Shown here: piece after piece, positions 1 through 9,468 of the stretch | Layout of the letters: each line of letters opens with the position of its first letter | How positions within the stretch are numbered: position 1 is the first letter of the stretch | Assembly: GCA_016795035.1 (NCBI GenBank) | Contig: JAEUIT010000090.1 | Location: forward strand, 1 to 64,000 | Source: Phycisphaerae bacterium | GTDB lineage: Bacteria > Planctomycetota > Phycisphaerae > Phycisphaerales > SM1A02 | Reading direction: 5' to 3' | Length of the DNA stretch: 64,000 bases | The notes under the pieces: generated by a model | Database searches by the model: none | What the model saw: only the letters and a program-made list of their open reading frames with translations | Told to the model about the DNA's origin: nothing | Position numbers and translations under genes: made by a program

Positions 1-741
1 TCATGCCAGAACTTTTCAACGTTCACGGCTTCGGTCCTCCAGGAGGCATTACCCTCCCTTCAACCTGCCCATGGGTAGATCAACCGGTTTCGCGTCTACC
101 CCCTGCGACTCGGCGCCCTTTTAAGACTCGGTTTCCCTACGGCTCCGGCGGGATTCGCCTTAGCCTTGCCGCAAAGAGTAACTCGCCAGCTCATTATGCA
201 AAAGGCACGCCGTCACCCCCTTTCGAGGGCTCCGACCGCTGTGTAAGCAGATGATTTCAGGTACTTTTCACTCCCCTTATAGGGGTGCTTTTCATCGTTC
301 AGTCGCCTTACTGGTTCACTATCGGTGGTCAAGGAGTACTTAGGCTTGGAGGGTGGTCCCCCCATGTTCAAGCCGGATTTCACGAGTCCGACTCTACTCT
401 AGGCCTCACCAGCAACGGCTCTACAGGACTATCACCTTCTGTGGTCGAGCTTTCCAGCCCGTTCACGCCGCACTCTGGCTTATCCGCGTTCGCTCGGCGC
501 TACTGACGGAGTCGCGGTTGCTTTCCTTTCCTCTAGCTACTAAGATGTTTCAGTTCGCTAGGTTCGCTTTTGCACCCTATACATTCAGATGCAAATGACC
601 CTAAAGGGTCGGGTTGCCCCATTCGGAAATCCTAAGATCGCAGCTTGGTTACCAGCTCCCTTAGGCTTATCGCAGGTTCCTACGTCCTTCATCGCCTCTT
701 GACCCCAAGACATCCATCATCTGCCCTTAATGACTTGGTCT
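1..741 (-). rRNA. 23S ribosomal RNA, 5' part (truncated by window edge)
   Basis: The plus strand reads as the complement of the 5' third of bacterial 23S rRNA. Complements of conserved segments are visible near 40-110, 225-270 and 664-700, including the stretch matching GGCGATGAAGGACGTAGG close to the 5' end. The 5' end is placed near 741 by similarity to the start of E. coli 23S (an ACCAAGTCATTAAGGGC-like segment), so the exact nucleotide is approximate. The remaining 3' two thirds lie left of the window. No 16S 3' end (no complement of the anti-Shine-Dalgarno) appears in the roughly 870 bases upstream before the next protein gene, so this gene is not part of a standard 16S-23S operon. Confidence 0.95.
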
Positions 742-1214
742 CACCTATCGCGCCCCTTCGCTGACGGCTACGCCGCCCTCGAACGTTTGCGAGTGAGCCA
801 CATCGAGTTGCATGTCTCTCCCATTGGGAGCTGCTCCAGTCCATCAAGGTTTAGATCTTGATGCTGATGAGCCTCGATGACCCTGACATCTTCGCCACAC
901 CAGTCCCGAGCCTCTCAGCTCAAGCTTGATGCGTCGAACATTCAGAGCAGCCGCTCAAGCTACTCGTCATGAATTCTCGGTGTTGCGATTCCGTCATTCG
1001 TGCGTTGAACAACCTTGCCAAAGGCACGGCTGCTCGCGGCATTCCTGAGGGGAATCGCGACGCTTTCTATTCTCTCATGACTTGTCAAAGAGCCTGGCGA
1101 GAGGAACTCTCGCCGGCACCACCTGCTGATCCTAAACATCTCCTTGCGAAGATCTTCAGGCTCTTTCGGGTGGCCGTCCTCGTGACGGGAAACCGTTCGA
1201 GGTGCGGATCGCGG
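742..1214 (-). other. 23S rRNA leader, no protein gene
   Basis: This is the transcribed leader between the proposed 23S promoter (around 1215-1242) and the 23S 5' end. It contains a boxA-like antitermination site (1082-1094). I see no tRNA, no 16S sequence and no credible open reading frame. Part of it near 742-800 should pair with the 3' flank of 23S as an RNase III processing stem, but that flank lies outside the window. Confidence 0.6.
1082..1094 (-). promoter_or_regulatory. boxA-like rRNA antitermination site
   Basis: On the minus strand this reads GGCTCTTTGACAA, very close to the bacterial rRNA boxA consensus (TGCTCTTTNACA). It lies between the proposed promoter and the 23S start, the position expected for Nus-factor-dependent antitermination of an rRNA transcript. 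Its presence supports independent transcription of this 23S gene. Confidence 0.65.
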
Positions 1215-1242
1215 AAGATAGCGATATCCGCCAAGCTGTCAA
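1215..1242 (-). promoter_or_regulatory. 23S rRNA promoter, sigma-70 type
   Basis: The minus strand has a perfect TTGACA (complement of 1237-1242), a 16-nt spacer and TATCTT (complement of 1215-1220). Transcription would start near 1208 and run through boxA to 23S. The same TATCTT -10 box is seen in front of bamA (48154-48159). Confidence 0.6.
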
Positions 1243-1483
1243 CGCCATCGCTCAGCTTTTTTGAGGTGGTTTTGAAGAAACCCCCGTTTCCGCACCGATA
1301 AACGGGTCGGACCTAGATCAAACCATGCCCAATCAGGTGTTTCGACACTGAGTTTTTGGGTTCGCGACAAGCCCGCAACCCTTTCCACACAGTCTGCACA
1401 TCCGTGGCGGGCGTTTCGGTCGCCCTGCGGACGGGGAGAGAGGCCGGCGACACGCCCTCCGCCGCACACCCAGGTGCCCAAAC

Positions 1484-1523
1484 GAAAAGCCCTCACCTGC
1501 GGCCATGGGCGCGGGTGAGGGCT
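1484..1523 (-). terminator. Rho-independent terminator of the pilM operon
   Basis: A perfect 10-bp stem, AGCCCTCACC (1488-1497) with GGTGAGGGCT (1514-1523), is followed on the minus strand by TTTTCGTTT. It lies about 90 bases after the stop codon of the last gene of the pilM-like operon. A 14-bp palindrome CGGCGTTAACGCCG (1589-1602) lies between the stop and the terminator. Confidence 0.8.
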
Positions 1524-1609
1524 CTAGGTTTCGGCTGCGGCTCGCGGGAAGCTCCGCCGATGGGGCGATGAGGCTGGACGAACTCGCCCGGCGTTAACGC
1601 CGCGGCAAC

Positions 1610-3655
1610 TCAGCGGCGAGGAAGTCCTGGGCCGCTGGGAGCGTCGCCGCCGGCCCCGCCGCCGCCAGGGCCTGGGCCTGGTCCGGGCGGAGCCAAACCG
1701 CCGCCACTGTTGCCCGAGTTTCCACCACGGTCGCCGCGATCATCCTTCGGCTCGTCGTTCGCGACGCGAGCCGAGGTGACCTCGTCTTGGTACCGGGTTC
1801 GATCGGAATCGGTCGTATCGCCCGAGGGGGTACGAACCTCGCTGCCGGACTCGTCGATTCGCCGAACCACCACGCGGGTGCCGGCGCGGTTGTCACGATC
1901 GCCGCCGCCCGACTCGACGATGTCGACGACGTACCAGTCCGTGGTGAAGTCGACGGGCGTTGCCCCGCCCTTTGCCCGCTCCGACTTGCCGCCGATACGG
2001 TCGCCGGGCTGCACCGTGAAGCTCTCGGAACGGCGCTGGCCGTCGAAGAAGCGGTAGACCTCGACCTTGGCGTAGCCGAGCCCCAAACGGCCGTCGCCAG
2101 GCGACGCATCGGTGACGAAGAACGAGACCGACGGCTGCACGGTGATCGGTTCGCCCCATTCGCTGACGGCCGACGCCATCACGAAGTTGTCGGCGAGCCC
2201 CGCCTGCTCCTTGACCAGCTGGCGCTTGCGGGCAAAGAAGGGATTGAGGAGGTCGGCGCGGCAGCGGTATCGGTAGGTCCCGCCCGTCACCACATCGATG
2301 TCGTGCGCCCACACGAACACCGACTCATCCTTGGATAGATCGATCGCATTCACGGTTCCGGCCTGCACCTGCTGGCCGGGCGCAAGCTTCGCGAGCTGCG
2401 CGTTGATCTTGTCTAACTTACCCTTGAGGGTGTTGAGCTTCTTCGTAAGTTGACGGCGCTTCTGCTTATTCTCTTCGGCGTCACCGGATCCCTGGCGCTT
2501 GCCTGGACCCTGACCGCCGCCGAGGCCGCCGCCGCCCGGGGGGGCGACACCACCGCCGCCGCCACCACCACCGCTCCCGCCGCTGCCGGTCCCGCGTTCG
2601 GCATCACGCTCGCGCTTCTCGCGCTCCCGTCGCTGCTCGGGAGTCTCCTCCTCGAGCGGACCGCCGAGCGGCTTGAGCTCCTCCTCGACGCGTGCAACGT
2701 CGTCGGCGAGGCGCGATGCCTGACGGCGGAGCGAACGCACCTCGTCGGCATCGTTCGAGCCGGCGGCGTTCGTCGGCGCGTTGTCCTTCGCGCCCAAGAT
2801 CAACGTTGACGAGAACGAGTTGCCCTTCGTCGGGAGGAAGTCCGGCTGCAACACCGCGAGGATTCGATCGCGCTGCGCGAACTCCGTGAAGACAGACTGG
2901 CGAAGGTTCGCGTCCGCCTTCGGAATGAGCGGGCGGAATGTGAATGATCCGGGAAGCACGGCGACCGTCGTCGTTTCGCCCCACGTCCCGTCGGGCTTCC
3001 TTTCCTGCCGTTCGAAAACCATATCAACGATGTACAGCGAGTCGTTGAACCAGAGCGGCGGGATCGGAAGGACAGGCGGGTTCGCGTTCGGGTTGCCCTT
3101 GCGAAGCTCGGCCCGAAGACCCTTCAAGTCGATTTCGCCGACGGCGTAAGTCCACGTGATGTCGTAGGGCTCCGACGGGAATCGCTTCGACAGCTCGGGA
3201 TTCTGCTGCACGACGGTCGTGTCGAGCGTGTCGCTCTCCTGGAACACGCCGACCATGAAGGGCGCCGCGAACTTCGGAACGTGATAGGGCTTCTCGCCGG
3301 TCGAGACGTCGCCGGGCAGGAGGCTCGCGAGCAGCGCGGGCTGCGTCGGCGGAAGTTCACGCCGAGGCGAGACCCCCGAGTCGAGCGCCGACTTGAATCC
3401 GTCAAACGCCCGCGGAGGCTCGTCGTCGCGCAGTCGCGCGCCCGACGCCTCGCTGAGACGCGAGCGGACCGTTTCGGCCTTCGCCGAAAGTTCGGGTTCG
3501 ATCTGCGCCGGCGGCACGTCCTTACCGTTCAGCGACACGCTGTTAGGACTCGTGAGGAACTGCATCCCCACCACACCGACGAATACGAGGGCGAAACCGC
3601 CCGCTACGAATTTCTCGATGTGCTGCTCGACGAAGGAAATGCCCTTGATCTTCAT
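1610..3655 (-). CDS. Membrane-anchored Gly-rich coiled-coil protein of pilM locus
   Basis: A 681-residue protein of unknown family. It has one N-terminal membrane span (about residues 16-34, FVAGGFALVFVGVVGMQFL), so most of it should be periplasmic. Two charged coiled-coil stretches (near residues 310-350 and 395-425) flank a Gly/Pro-rich low-complexity linker (about 352-390), and the C-terminus is again Gly/Pro rich. It is the third gene of the PilM-like operon, 66 bases after its neighbour. By position it could stand in for PilP- or PilO-type alignment subunits of a type IV pilus or type II secretion-like machine, but I see no sequence motif that proves this. Confidence 0.8.
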   Translation of the reverse strand: MKIKGISFVEQHIEKFVAGGFALVFVGVVGMQFLTSPNSVSLNGKDVPPAQIEPELSAKAETVRSRLSEASGARLRDDEPPRAFDGFKSALDSGVSPRRELPPTQPALLASLLPGDVSTGEKPYHVPKFAAPFMVGVFQESDTLDTTVVQQNPELSKRFPSEPYDITWTYAVGEIDLKGLRAELRKGNPNANPPVLPIPPLWFNDSLYIVDMVFERQERKPDGTWGETTTVAVLPGSFTFRPLIPKADANLRQSVFTEFAQRDRILAVLQPDFLPTKGNSFSSTLILGAKDNAPTNAAGSNDADEVRSLRRQASRLADDVARVEEELKPLGGPLEEETPEQRREREKRERDAERGTGSGGSGGGGGGGGVAPPGGGGLGGGQGPGKRQGSGDAEENKQKRRQLTKKLNTLKGKLDKINAQLAKLAPGQQVQAGTVNAIDLSKDESVFVWAHDIDVVTGGTYRYRCRADLLNPFFARKRQLVKEQAGLADNFVMASAVSEWGEPITVQPSVSFFVTDASPGDGRLGLGYAKVEVYRFFDGQRRSESFTVQPGDRIGGKSERAKGGATPVDFTTDWYVVDIVESGGGDRDNRAGTRVVVRRIDESGSEVRTPSGDTTDSDRTRYQDEVTSARVANDEPKDDRGDRGGNSGNSGGGLAPPGPGPGPGGGGAGGDAPSGPGLPRR

Positions 3656-3721
3656 GGGTATCGCCTGAGGTATGTCGCGAACGAAGGTCGCGTTGTGTAT
3701 GTAAGTGACAGCGGGACGCGA

Positions 3722-5119
3722 TCAGCTGGTCGACGCGGGCGCGGCCGGCTCTTCGGTGATACCGAGGGCCGCGCGAACGTCACGCGGCATGTACGGGGCA
3801 ACCCATTCACGTAGCCACACGCTCTCGAGATCGAAGCGCACCTTCGAGACCGGGCTCTTTCCGTACACAAAGCCCGCTTCGGCGTCGGCGAACGGATTCC
3901 ATTGCTCGACGCGGACGTTGGTGACGGTGATGAAGTTCCGCTTCGCGAGCGCGTCGAAGAAGATCGGAAGCTGCGCCGTCGCGACGATCGCCGTCACTTC
4001 GGCACGGCGCACGTCGTAGGCCGCGTTCGACTGACGACCTGTGAACGTCGCCGTGTAGTCGCGGGCGGCCTCCGTCGCGAGGTCGACCTTCGGCGTGCCC
4101 AGCGGCGCGTTCGGATCGGCGGGAGCGGCCGCGGGCGCGTTCGGATCGGTCGCTTGGCCGTCGGCCGCAGGCGCGCCGCCCGCGGCGCCGAAGCCGCCGA
4201 AGCCGGATCCCGCGTTGCCGCCGCCATCGCTGGAGCTCTTCGCCGCCGCGAACCCGGCGGGTTCGACGCGGATCTGCACGATGCGCTTCACCGGATTGCG
4301 GAGGACGCTCGTGCCGGCCTCACCGTTGTTCGCCATCTTCGCGGCGTCGGTGACGGCGTGCATGATGTCGCTCACGATCCAGTAGCGCCACTGCCAGTCG
4401 AACATCTCGCCAGGCGTCGGTGCCGCGCGGCCGCGGGGATCGGCAGGAAGGCCGACCGCGTCGGTCGTCGCATACACCGAGATGCGCTGGGCTTGCTCGG
4501 CATAGAGCGCCAGCCGATTGCGGCTGAGTTCGTCGGCGAGAAGCTTCTTCTCGGCCGGATCGAGCGCTTCGCGATTTGCCTTCCGCAGCGTGGACAGGAT
4601 GAACTGCCCTTCGCGACGCACGAGGTCCTCCGCGACCGCTTCCGCGGGCGGCGGCGAGCCGGCGCCCACGTCGGCGAAGAGCTTGCTGTACGCGGCAATG
4701 ACCGCGGAGTGCAGCTTCATGTGGACGGTCTGCTTCATCGACGGCTCGACCGTCGGGAAGACCCCTTCCATAAGCAACGTATGGTTGCCGCGGTTTCGCG
4801 AGACGGCGAGCGCTCGAATCTTGTCGGCGTCGGCCTTCAGCGTCTCCACGAGCTTCTTGTACTGGTCGAGAATCTGCTGATTGATGACAACCTGCTTCGT
4901 CTCCGGCTCCTTGCCGGGGATATTCAGCGTCACCGAGCTCTTCTCGAGACCGGTGAGATCCGTCATCTTTGCCGCTCGCTCCTGAGCGGTCTTGCGGACG
5001 CTCTCATTGAGCGAACCGGCGAAGAACCACCCCAGGCCGATCGAGGCCAGGGCGACGACGCCGAGGACCACGATCAGAACGTTCGCTTTGACCCAGTCGA
5101 GGACTTTCTTCATGTTCAT
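3722..5119 (-). CDS. Single-span inner-membrane protein of pilM locus
   Basis: 465 residues, beginning MNMKK, with one membrane helix at about 13-36 and the bulk predicted outside the cytoplasm. A helical, charged region follows. A Gly/Ala/Pro-rich linker lies near residues 295-345, then a C-terminal folded segment. Its ATG overlaps the TGA of the upstream PilM-like gene (ATGA at 5116-5119), which indicates translational coupling. The topology is that of PilO/GspM-like proteins, and the coupling to PilM supports a role in the same complex, but the family is not recognisable from sequence alone. Confidence 0.8.
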   Translation of the reverse strand: MNMKKVLDWVKANVLIVVLGVVALASIGLGWFFAGSLNESVRKTAQERAAKMTDLTGLEKSSVTLNIPGKEPETKQVVINQQILDQYKKLVETLKADADKIRALAVSRNRGNHTLLMEGVFPTVEPSMKQTVHMKLHSAVIAAYSKLFADVGAGSPPPAEAVAEDLVRREGQFILSTLRKANREALDPAEKKLLADELSRNRLALYAEQAQRISVYATTDAVGLPADPRGRAAPTPGEMFDWQWRYWIVSDIMHAVTDAAKMANNGEAGTSVLRNPVKRIVQIRVEPAGFAAAKSSSDGGGNAGSGFGGFGAAGGAPAADGQATDPNAPAAAPADPNAPLGTPKVDLATEAARDYTATFTGRQSNAAYDVRRAEVTAIVATAQLPIFFDALAKRNFITVTNVRVEQWNPFADAEAGFVYGKSPVSKVRFDLESVWLREWVAPYMPRDVRAALGITEEPAAPASTS

Positions 5120-7248
5120 GAGGGGTTCTCTTGCTGCGGAGCCGCGCCGGCAGCGACCGCCGGAAGTTCAATCGTGAACGTGATGCGTCCCTGGAAGTAC
5201 TTGTCGCCCTTCTTGTAGATCGCAGGCACGCCGGGCAGCGGAGCCATCTCGCTCAGGTTGAACTTGCCGCTCTCCGTCTCGATCTCGCCGCCGACCGGCA
5301 CGCGCGGAGCGTTCGGATTGCCGCCTGGGTTCTCCGTCCCGGTGTCGAGGCCGCCGCCGCCCTCGCCCGAGTTCGTGCCGAAGCCACGACCGCCGGGACG
5401 CGTGAGCGGAGCGTCGCCTGTGTTCTGTCGCTTGCCGGGGAGGTTGCCGCCGCCCGGGCCCGAGCCGGTCGGGCCTTCGCCCTTCGGCCGTTCCGGACGA
5501 TCGGTCGCCTCGTCGCCGGCGCCGGCAACTTGCGTCGGCGGTGCGAGCGACCTTCCGGTTCCGGTGTCGTCGGCCTCGAGGTCGGCAATCTTGTCGGTGT
5601 TTAGTTTGATCGAGTCCTTGATGATCTTGTAAGGAACGTCCGGACGTTCCTTGCCCGCCTGCTCGGTGAGCCAACGGACGACCGTTTCATTTAGGAAGTC
5701 GTGGCGGTCCCGATGCGAGAACTCGACCTCCATCGTCACGTCGATCGTGCGACGGCCCGCGTTGAATTGGTAGGTGCCGCGAAGATCGCGAAGCGTGATC
5801 CACTTTCGTTCGCCGGGCGCGACGGCCAAGATCGTCTCGGACTTGTCGGCGAAAAGCTCCGGCTGGGGTCCGCCCGAGCGGATCGCCTCGAAGACGTCGT
5901 CGACGAGTTGCGGCCACACCCGCCGATCGTCGATCAGCCGCCGCAGGTTCTCTGCGGTGAAGCCGAGGTTCGCTTCGCTTTCGGCAGCCTGATACTCGGT
6001 CTTGTAGCGCTTGCCCTGTTGGAGCACCATCTGCACGGTGTTCTCGGTGGCGGCGGCTTCCGACGACTCGAGCGTCGCCTTGTCGAGCGTGCCCCGAACG
6101 AAGAACGAGGCCCCCGCGAGGACGCCGAGCGCCGCGGCCGCGATGAACCACTTGGTCTTCGAGGCCCACAGCTGCTCGCGAAGCGCGGCCACCGGAGCAA
6201 GGTTGACTTCGATGGGCGCGAGGCCGATGCCCTGGAGCGCGAGACCGTACGCCGTCGCCATGTTGACGGTGTGCTCGGCGAAGTCCGCCGCTTCGCGACC
6301 GTCGACGCGGATGCGGGCGAACTCGTCGAGACGCTTGACCTCAATGTTGAGCTGCTGGCTAAGGAACTTGCGGAGGCCCGGGATCTTGAACGTCGAGCCG
6401 AGACCGATGATCTCGTCGAGCGCCACGCCGCGGTGCAGCTGCTGGTAGTAATTCAACGACTTCTGGACGTCGCTCAGGAGGTCGGTGAAGACCGGCCGCA
6501 TCGCCTGCATAATTTGCTTGGCGTACTTGCTGGTCGCGGACTCCTGCTTGAGCGCGTCGGCCTTGCCATAACTAAGCTTGAAGCTCTCGCCGATCGCCTC
6601 GGTGAAGTGCGTGCCGCCGAGCGGGAACGTGCGGATCCAGCATCGGCCCTCGTCGGCAACGACGAGATCCGTCGCCGTGGTGCCGATGTCGAGGAAGACG
6701 AGGGGCTTCTTCGTCTGACCGAGTTGCAGGTCATATGAAAGGGCGTTGAACACCGCGAGCGGGCTCAGCGTCACGATGTCGGGGTTGATGCCGAGTTCCT
6801 GATAGAGCGCGAGCCGCTGGCTCAAGCGCTCCTTCGTGATGGCGAAGATGCCCACCTCGATCTCGGGGCTGTCGGCCGCCTGCACGACCTCGTAATCCCA
6901 TTCGACCTCCTCGATCGGGAACGGGATCTGCTGCACCGCTTCGAACTTCACGATGCTCGGCACCTTGCTCGGTTCGACCGGCGGGAGCTTCGCGAAACGG
7001 GCGAACGCGGCGTTCCCGGGGATCGAGATCACCGCGCGCTCGCCTTGCACGCTCTTCTGGCTGACGAACTGCCCCAAGCCCAGTCGAATCATCTCGTCCT
7101 GGTCGAGGTCCGGCGTCGTCAGCACTTTCTTATGCGGAATCACCGCGAAATCGGTCAGTCGGGCTTCGTCTCCGACGCGCTCGAGTCGGACCGCCTTGAT
7201 TGCGTACGCTCCGACTTCGATGCCCCAAGCGGCGTTCGATGATGCCAT
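5116..7248 (-). CDS. pilM: PilM-PilN-like fusion, pilus/secretion assembly protein
   Basis: 710 residues. Residues 1 to about 345 are a PilM-type actin-like ATPase domain: GIEVGAYAIKAVRL at the start, FLDIGTTATDLVV for the second phosphate loop, and IIGLGSTFKIPGLRKFL near the domain end. A membrane span follows (about 363-385), then a periplasmic helical and alpha/beta region as in PilN, then a Pro/Gly-rich stretch and a final folded segment. In most type IV pilus systems PilM is cytoplasmic and binds the short N-terminus of a separate PilN; here the two appear fused. The start is supported by GAGGG six bases upstream. No pilin, ATPase or PilQ gene is present nearby. Confidence 0.85.
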   Translation of the reverse strand: MASSNAAWGIEVGAYAIKAVRLERVGDEARLTDFAVIPHKKVLTTPDLDQDEMIRLGLGQFVSQKSVQGERAVISIPGNAAFARFAKLPPVEPSKVPSIVKFEAVQQIPFPIEEVEWDYEVVQAADSPEIEVGIFAITKERLSQRLALYQELGINPDIVTLSPLAVFNALSYDLQLGQTKKPLVFLDIGTTATDLVVADEGRCWIRTFPLGGTHFTEAIGESFKLSYGKADALKQESATSKYAKQIMQAMRPVFTDLLSDVQKSLNYYQQLHRGVALDEIIGLGSTFKIPGLRKFLSQQLNIEVKRLDEFARIRVDGREAADFAEHTVNMATAYGLALQGIGLAPIEVNLAPVAALREQLWASKTKWFIAAAALGVLAGASFFVRGTLDKATLESSEAAATENTVQMVLQQGKRYKTEYQAAESEANLGFTAENLRRLIDDRRVWPQLVDDVFEAIRSGGPQPELFADKSETILAVAPGERKWITLRDLRGTYQFNAGRRTIDVTMEVEFSHRDRHDFLNETVVRWLTEQAGKERPDVPYKIIKDSIKLNTDKIADLEADDTGTGRSLAPPTQVAGAGDEATDRPERPKGEGPTGSGPGGGNLPGKRQNTGDAPLTRPGGRGFGTNSGEGGGGLDTGTENPGGNPNAPRVPVGGEIETESGKFNLSEMAPLPGVPAIYKKGDKYFQGRITFTIELPAVAAGAAPQQENPS

Positions 7249-7302
7249 GTATCGCCCTCATGTCCCCGCGGTCCGGCGCTGCCGTGGCATCGGGCCGCAG
7301 TA

Positions 7303-7330
7303 AATCTAGGTAAGTTGAGACTACACCCAA
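7303..7330 (-). promoter_or_regulatory. Possible promoter of the pilM operon
   Basis: On the minus strand TTGGGT (complement of 7325-7330) is followed after 16 nt by TAGATT (complement of 7303-7308). This would give a leader of about 50 nt before the PilM-like start, which has a Shine-Dalgarno sequence. The -35 box is weak. Confidence 0.35.
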
Positions 7331-8044
7331 GCCTACGAATCGGTCTGCTGACTCCGGCGCGGCCGACGGACATCGCCCAAGAGGCGCTCCGCCGCATGGA
7401 TTCGCACGTGGGTCCCGCCGAGGGGAATCGTCCGAATCCAGCCGCCCCCGATCCGGTCGTAGGAAGGACGACGGACCGAGAGTCCCCAAGGACGCGGTCG
7501 CGCGCTCGGGGGAGGCACTATAACGGGAGCCGCGAAACGGCCATCGACGTCTCCGGAGACGGACTCCCTCGGGAGCTCCGGCGCGCAGACGAACGATCGG
7601 GAGTCGACCTCCCCCGTCATACCGCCCCACCGTCGGACGCGAGCGCTCGGTGCCCACCGAGGACGGCCGCCGGCCCGTGTCGTGGCCGCCGATCCGTCGA
7701 AGCGCGCGTTGCCGCGAGTTGTCAGTACCGAATACGGCAGCTTTCGGACGACAGATCCTGCAAGGATCCGAGATCCGCCGCATCCGGCGGCAACGCATGG
7801 CCGCGCTGCGGGTCGCGTCCCGCGGAAATCGGCTGGCCCGGGAAATTGGCGAACGGATCTTGGCGCGCGTCGGGCCCGTCGGCGGCCTGGCGATTTCCCC
7901 GGCCGAGAACGAGCGAACGATCCGCAACACACGAAGAACGACGGTACGCTGGTCGATTCTCGCTCTCGCGGCCGCCACCGACTCGGATCACCGAGCGGAC
8001 TTGGGGCGCACCCGCGTGCGTCGATCCCGTCGTTCACCACACCC
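7331..8044. other. Gap between divergent pilM operon and S1 gene
   Basis: About 700 bases with no reading frame I can defend. The open frames here are Arg/Ser/Pro-rich and read like chance frames in GC-rich DNA. A TATAAC box at 7519-7524 and a TACGCT box near 7940 could be -10 elements for the S1 gene, but neither has a clear -35. It may be a long 5' leader of the S1-type gene; I see no known regulatory RNA in it. Confidence 0.4.
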
Positions 8045-9388
8045 ATGTCTTCCGACCAGAATCCCGGTTCGTCCTCTTCGGGCCCCTCTTCGGGGGGTCC
8101 GTCTTCGGGCTCCTCTCAGCCGTCGCGCTCGCGCCACGACGCCGACGCCGCGCTGGAGGCCGAAATCTCGGCGGCGCTCGGCAACATGTCGGTGGAGGAT
8201 CTCCTCGAGGATCGCGGCTCGAAGCCGAAACAGCAGTCGAACGCCGGCCGCGGCGGCGGCGGGCGACAGATCCGGTCGGGCAAGGTCTTCCGCATTCACG
8301 GCGGCGACGTCTTCGTCGAGTTCGGCCCGCGATCGCAGGGCGTTTGCCCACTCACGCAGTTCCCCGAGCCCCCGACGGTCGGCGAGGAGCTTGAGTTCGC
8401 GGTGGAGCGCCTCGATGCGTTCGAAGGACTCCTGATCCTCTCGCGGCCCGGCGCGGTGCAGAAGGCCGATTGGGGCACGCTCGAGGTGGGGCAAGTCGTC
8501 GAGGCTCGCTGCGTCGGCATGAATAAGGGCGGACTCGAGATGGAGGTCGCCCACCACAAGGGCTTCATGCCTGCGGGCATGGTCGACCTGCGTCACGTGC
8601 CGGACATCTCCGTCTTCATCGGCGAGAAGTTCCCCTGCGAAATCGTCGAGCTCAACAAGGACAAGAACCGGCTGATCCTGAGCCGCAAGGCGGTCTTGGT
8701 CGCCGAGCGTTCGGAGAAGCGCGAGCAACTCCTCGCGATCCTCGAGGAAGGCCAAGTCCGGCCGGCCACGATCATCTCGCTGCAGCCCTACGGCGCGTTC
8801 GCCGACCTCGGCGGCGTCGACGGCCTCATCCACATCTCCGACCTGAGCCACGACCGGATCAAGCATCCGTCGGAGGTCATCAAGGAAGGCGAGATCGTCC
8901 AGGTCGTCATCAAGCGCATTGACCGCAGCGGCGACTCGCCGAAGATCTCGCTCTCGCGCAAGGACACGATGGCGGATCCCGTCTCGGCGCAGATGGGCAC
9001 GATCAACGTCGGCGACACCGTCACCGGCAAGGTCTCGCGCATCACCGAGTTCGGCGCCTTCATCGAGATCGCGCCGGGCCTCGACGGCCTCGTGCACATC
9101 TCCGAGGTCAGCCACGATCGCATTCCGAGCGTCGACAAGGTCCTCAAGCGCGACGAGATCGTCACCTGCAAGGTGCTCTCGGTCGACTCGGGCCGCAAGC
9201 GCGTGAGCCTCTCGATCAAGGCGCTCACGTCGGCGCCGGAACGTGCGGAGACTGGCCCGGGCGGACGCGGCAAGCGCGAGGGTCGCGAGAGCCTCGACAC
9301 CCCCCGCAAGGACGATCCCGAACTCCGCAAGCTCAAGGCGCGCCTCGGCGCCAAGGGCTCGCCGCAGCTCAAGGGCGGCATCGGCTGA
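8045..9388 (+). CDS. rpsA: S1-domain RNA-binding protein (ribosomal S1-like)
   Basis: 447 residues from the ATG at 8045. A Ser-rich, disordered N-terminus (1-35) precedes four S1 OB-fold repeats at about 77-135, 145-218, 234-305 and 318-390. The third and fourth are canonical (for example YGAFADLGGVDGLIHIS and FGAFIEIAPGLDGLVHIS). The C-terminus is basic. Ribosomal protein S1 helps load mRNA on the 30S subunit; four-repeat versions occur outside Proteobacteria, and some act as general RNA-binding proteins. In-frame codons extend further upstream, but that extension lacks S1 character, so the MSSDQN start is preferred. The gene is monocistronic and faces a convergent neighbour. Confidence 0.85.
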   Translation: MSSDQNPGSSSSGPSSGGPSSGSSQPSRSRHDADAALEAEISAALGNMSVEDLLEDRGSKPKQQSNAGRGGGGRQIRSGKVFRIHGGDVFVEFGPRSQGVCPLTQFPEPPTVGEELEFAVERLDAFEGLLILSRPGAVQKADWGTLEVGQVVEARCVGMNKGGLEMEVAHHKGFMPAGMVDLRHVPDISVFIGEKFPCEIVELNKDKNRLILSRKAVLVAERSEKREQLLAILEEGQVRPATIISLQPYGAFADLGGVDGLIHISDLSHDRIKHPSEVIKEGEIVQVVIKRIDRSGDSPKISLSRKDTMADPVSAQMGTINVGDTVTGKVSRITEFGAFIEIAPGLDGLVHISEVSHDRIPSVDKVLKRDEIVTCKVLSVDSGRKRVSLSIKALTSAPERAETGPGGRGKREGRESLDTPRKDDPELRKLKARLGAKGSPQLKGGIG

Positions 9389-9421
9389 TCGCCGCTCCAC
9401 GTTGCAGCCACGACCGAATCG

Positions 9422-9467
9422 AAAGGGTCGCGCCCTCCCCCACACCCCCGGGGAAGCGCGGCCCTTT
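9422..9467. terminator. Terminator-like hairpin between convergent genes
   Basis: AAAGGGTCGCGC (9422-9433) pairs with GCGCGGCCCTTT (9456-9467) with one G-U wobble, and inner TCCCC pairs with GGGGA. It sits exactly between the S1-type gene and the convergent gene ending at 9469. The T-tracts on either side are short, so efficiency in either direction is uncertain. Confidence 0.55.
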
Positions 9468-9468
9468 C

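Noticed and set aside
742..1600. 16S rRNA or tRNA genes upstream of 23S
   Set aside because: No anti-SD complement, no conserved 16S segments and no cloverleaf could be found on either strand.
7682..8044. An upstream extension of the S1-type protein
   Set aside because: The extra residues lack S1 features and look like chance GC-rich coding; the ATG at 8045 starts a plausible protein.
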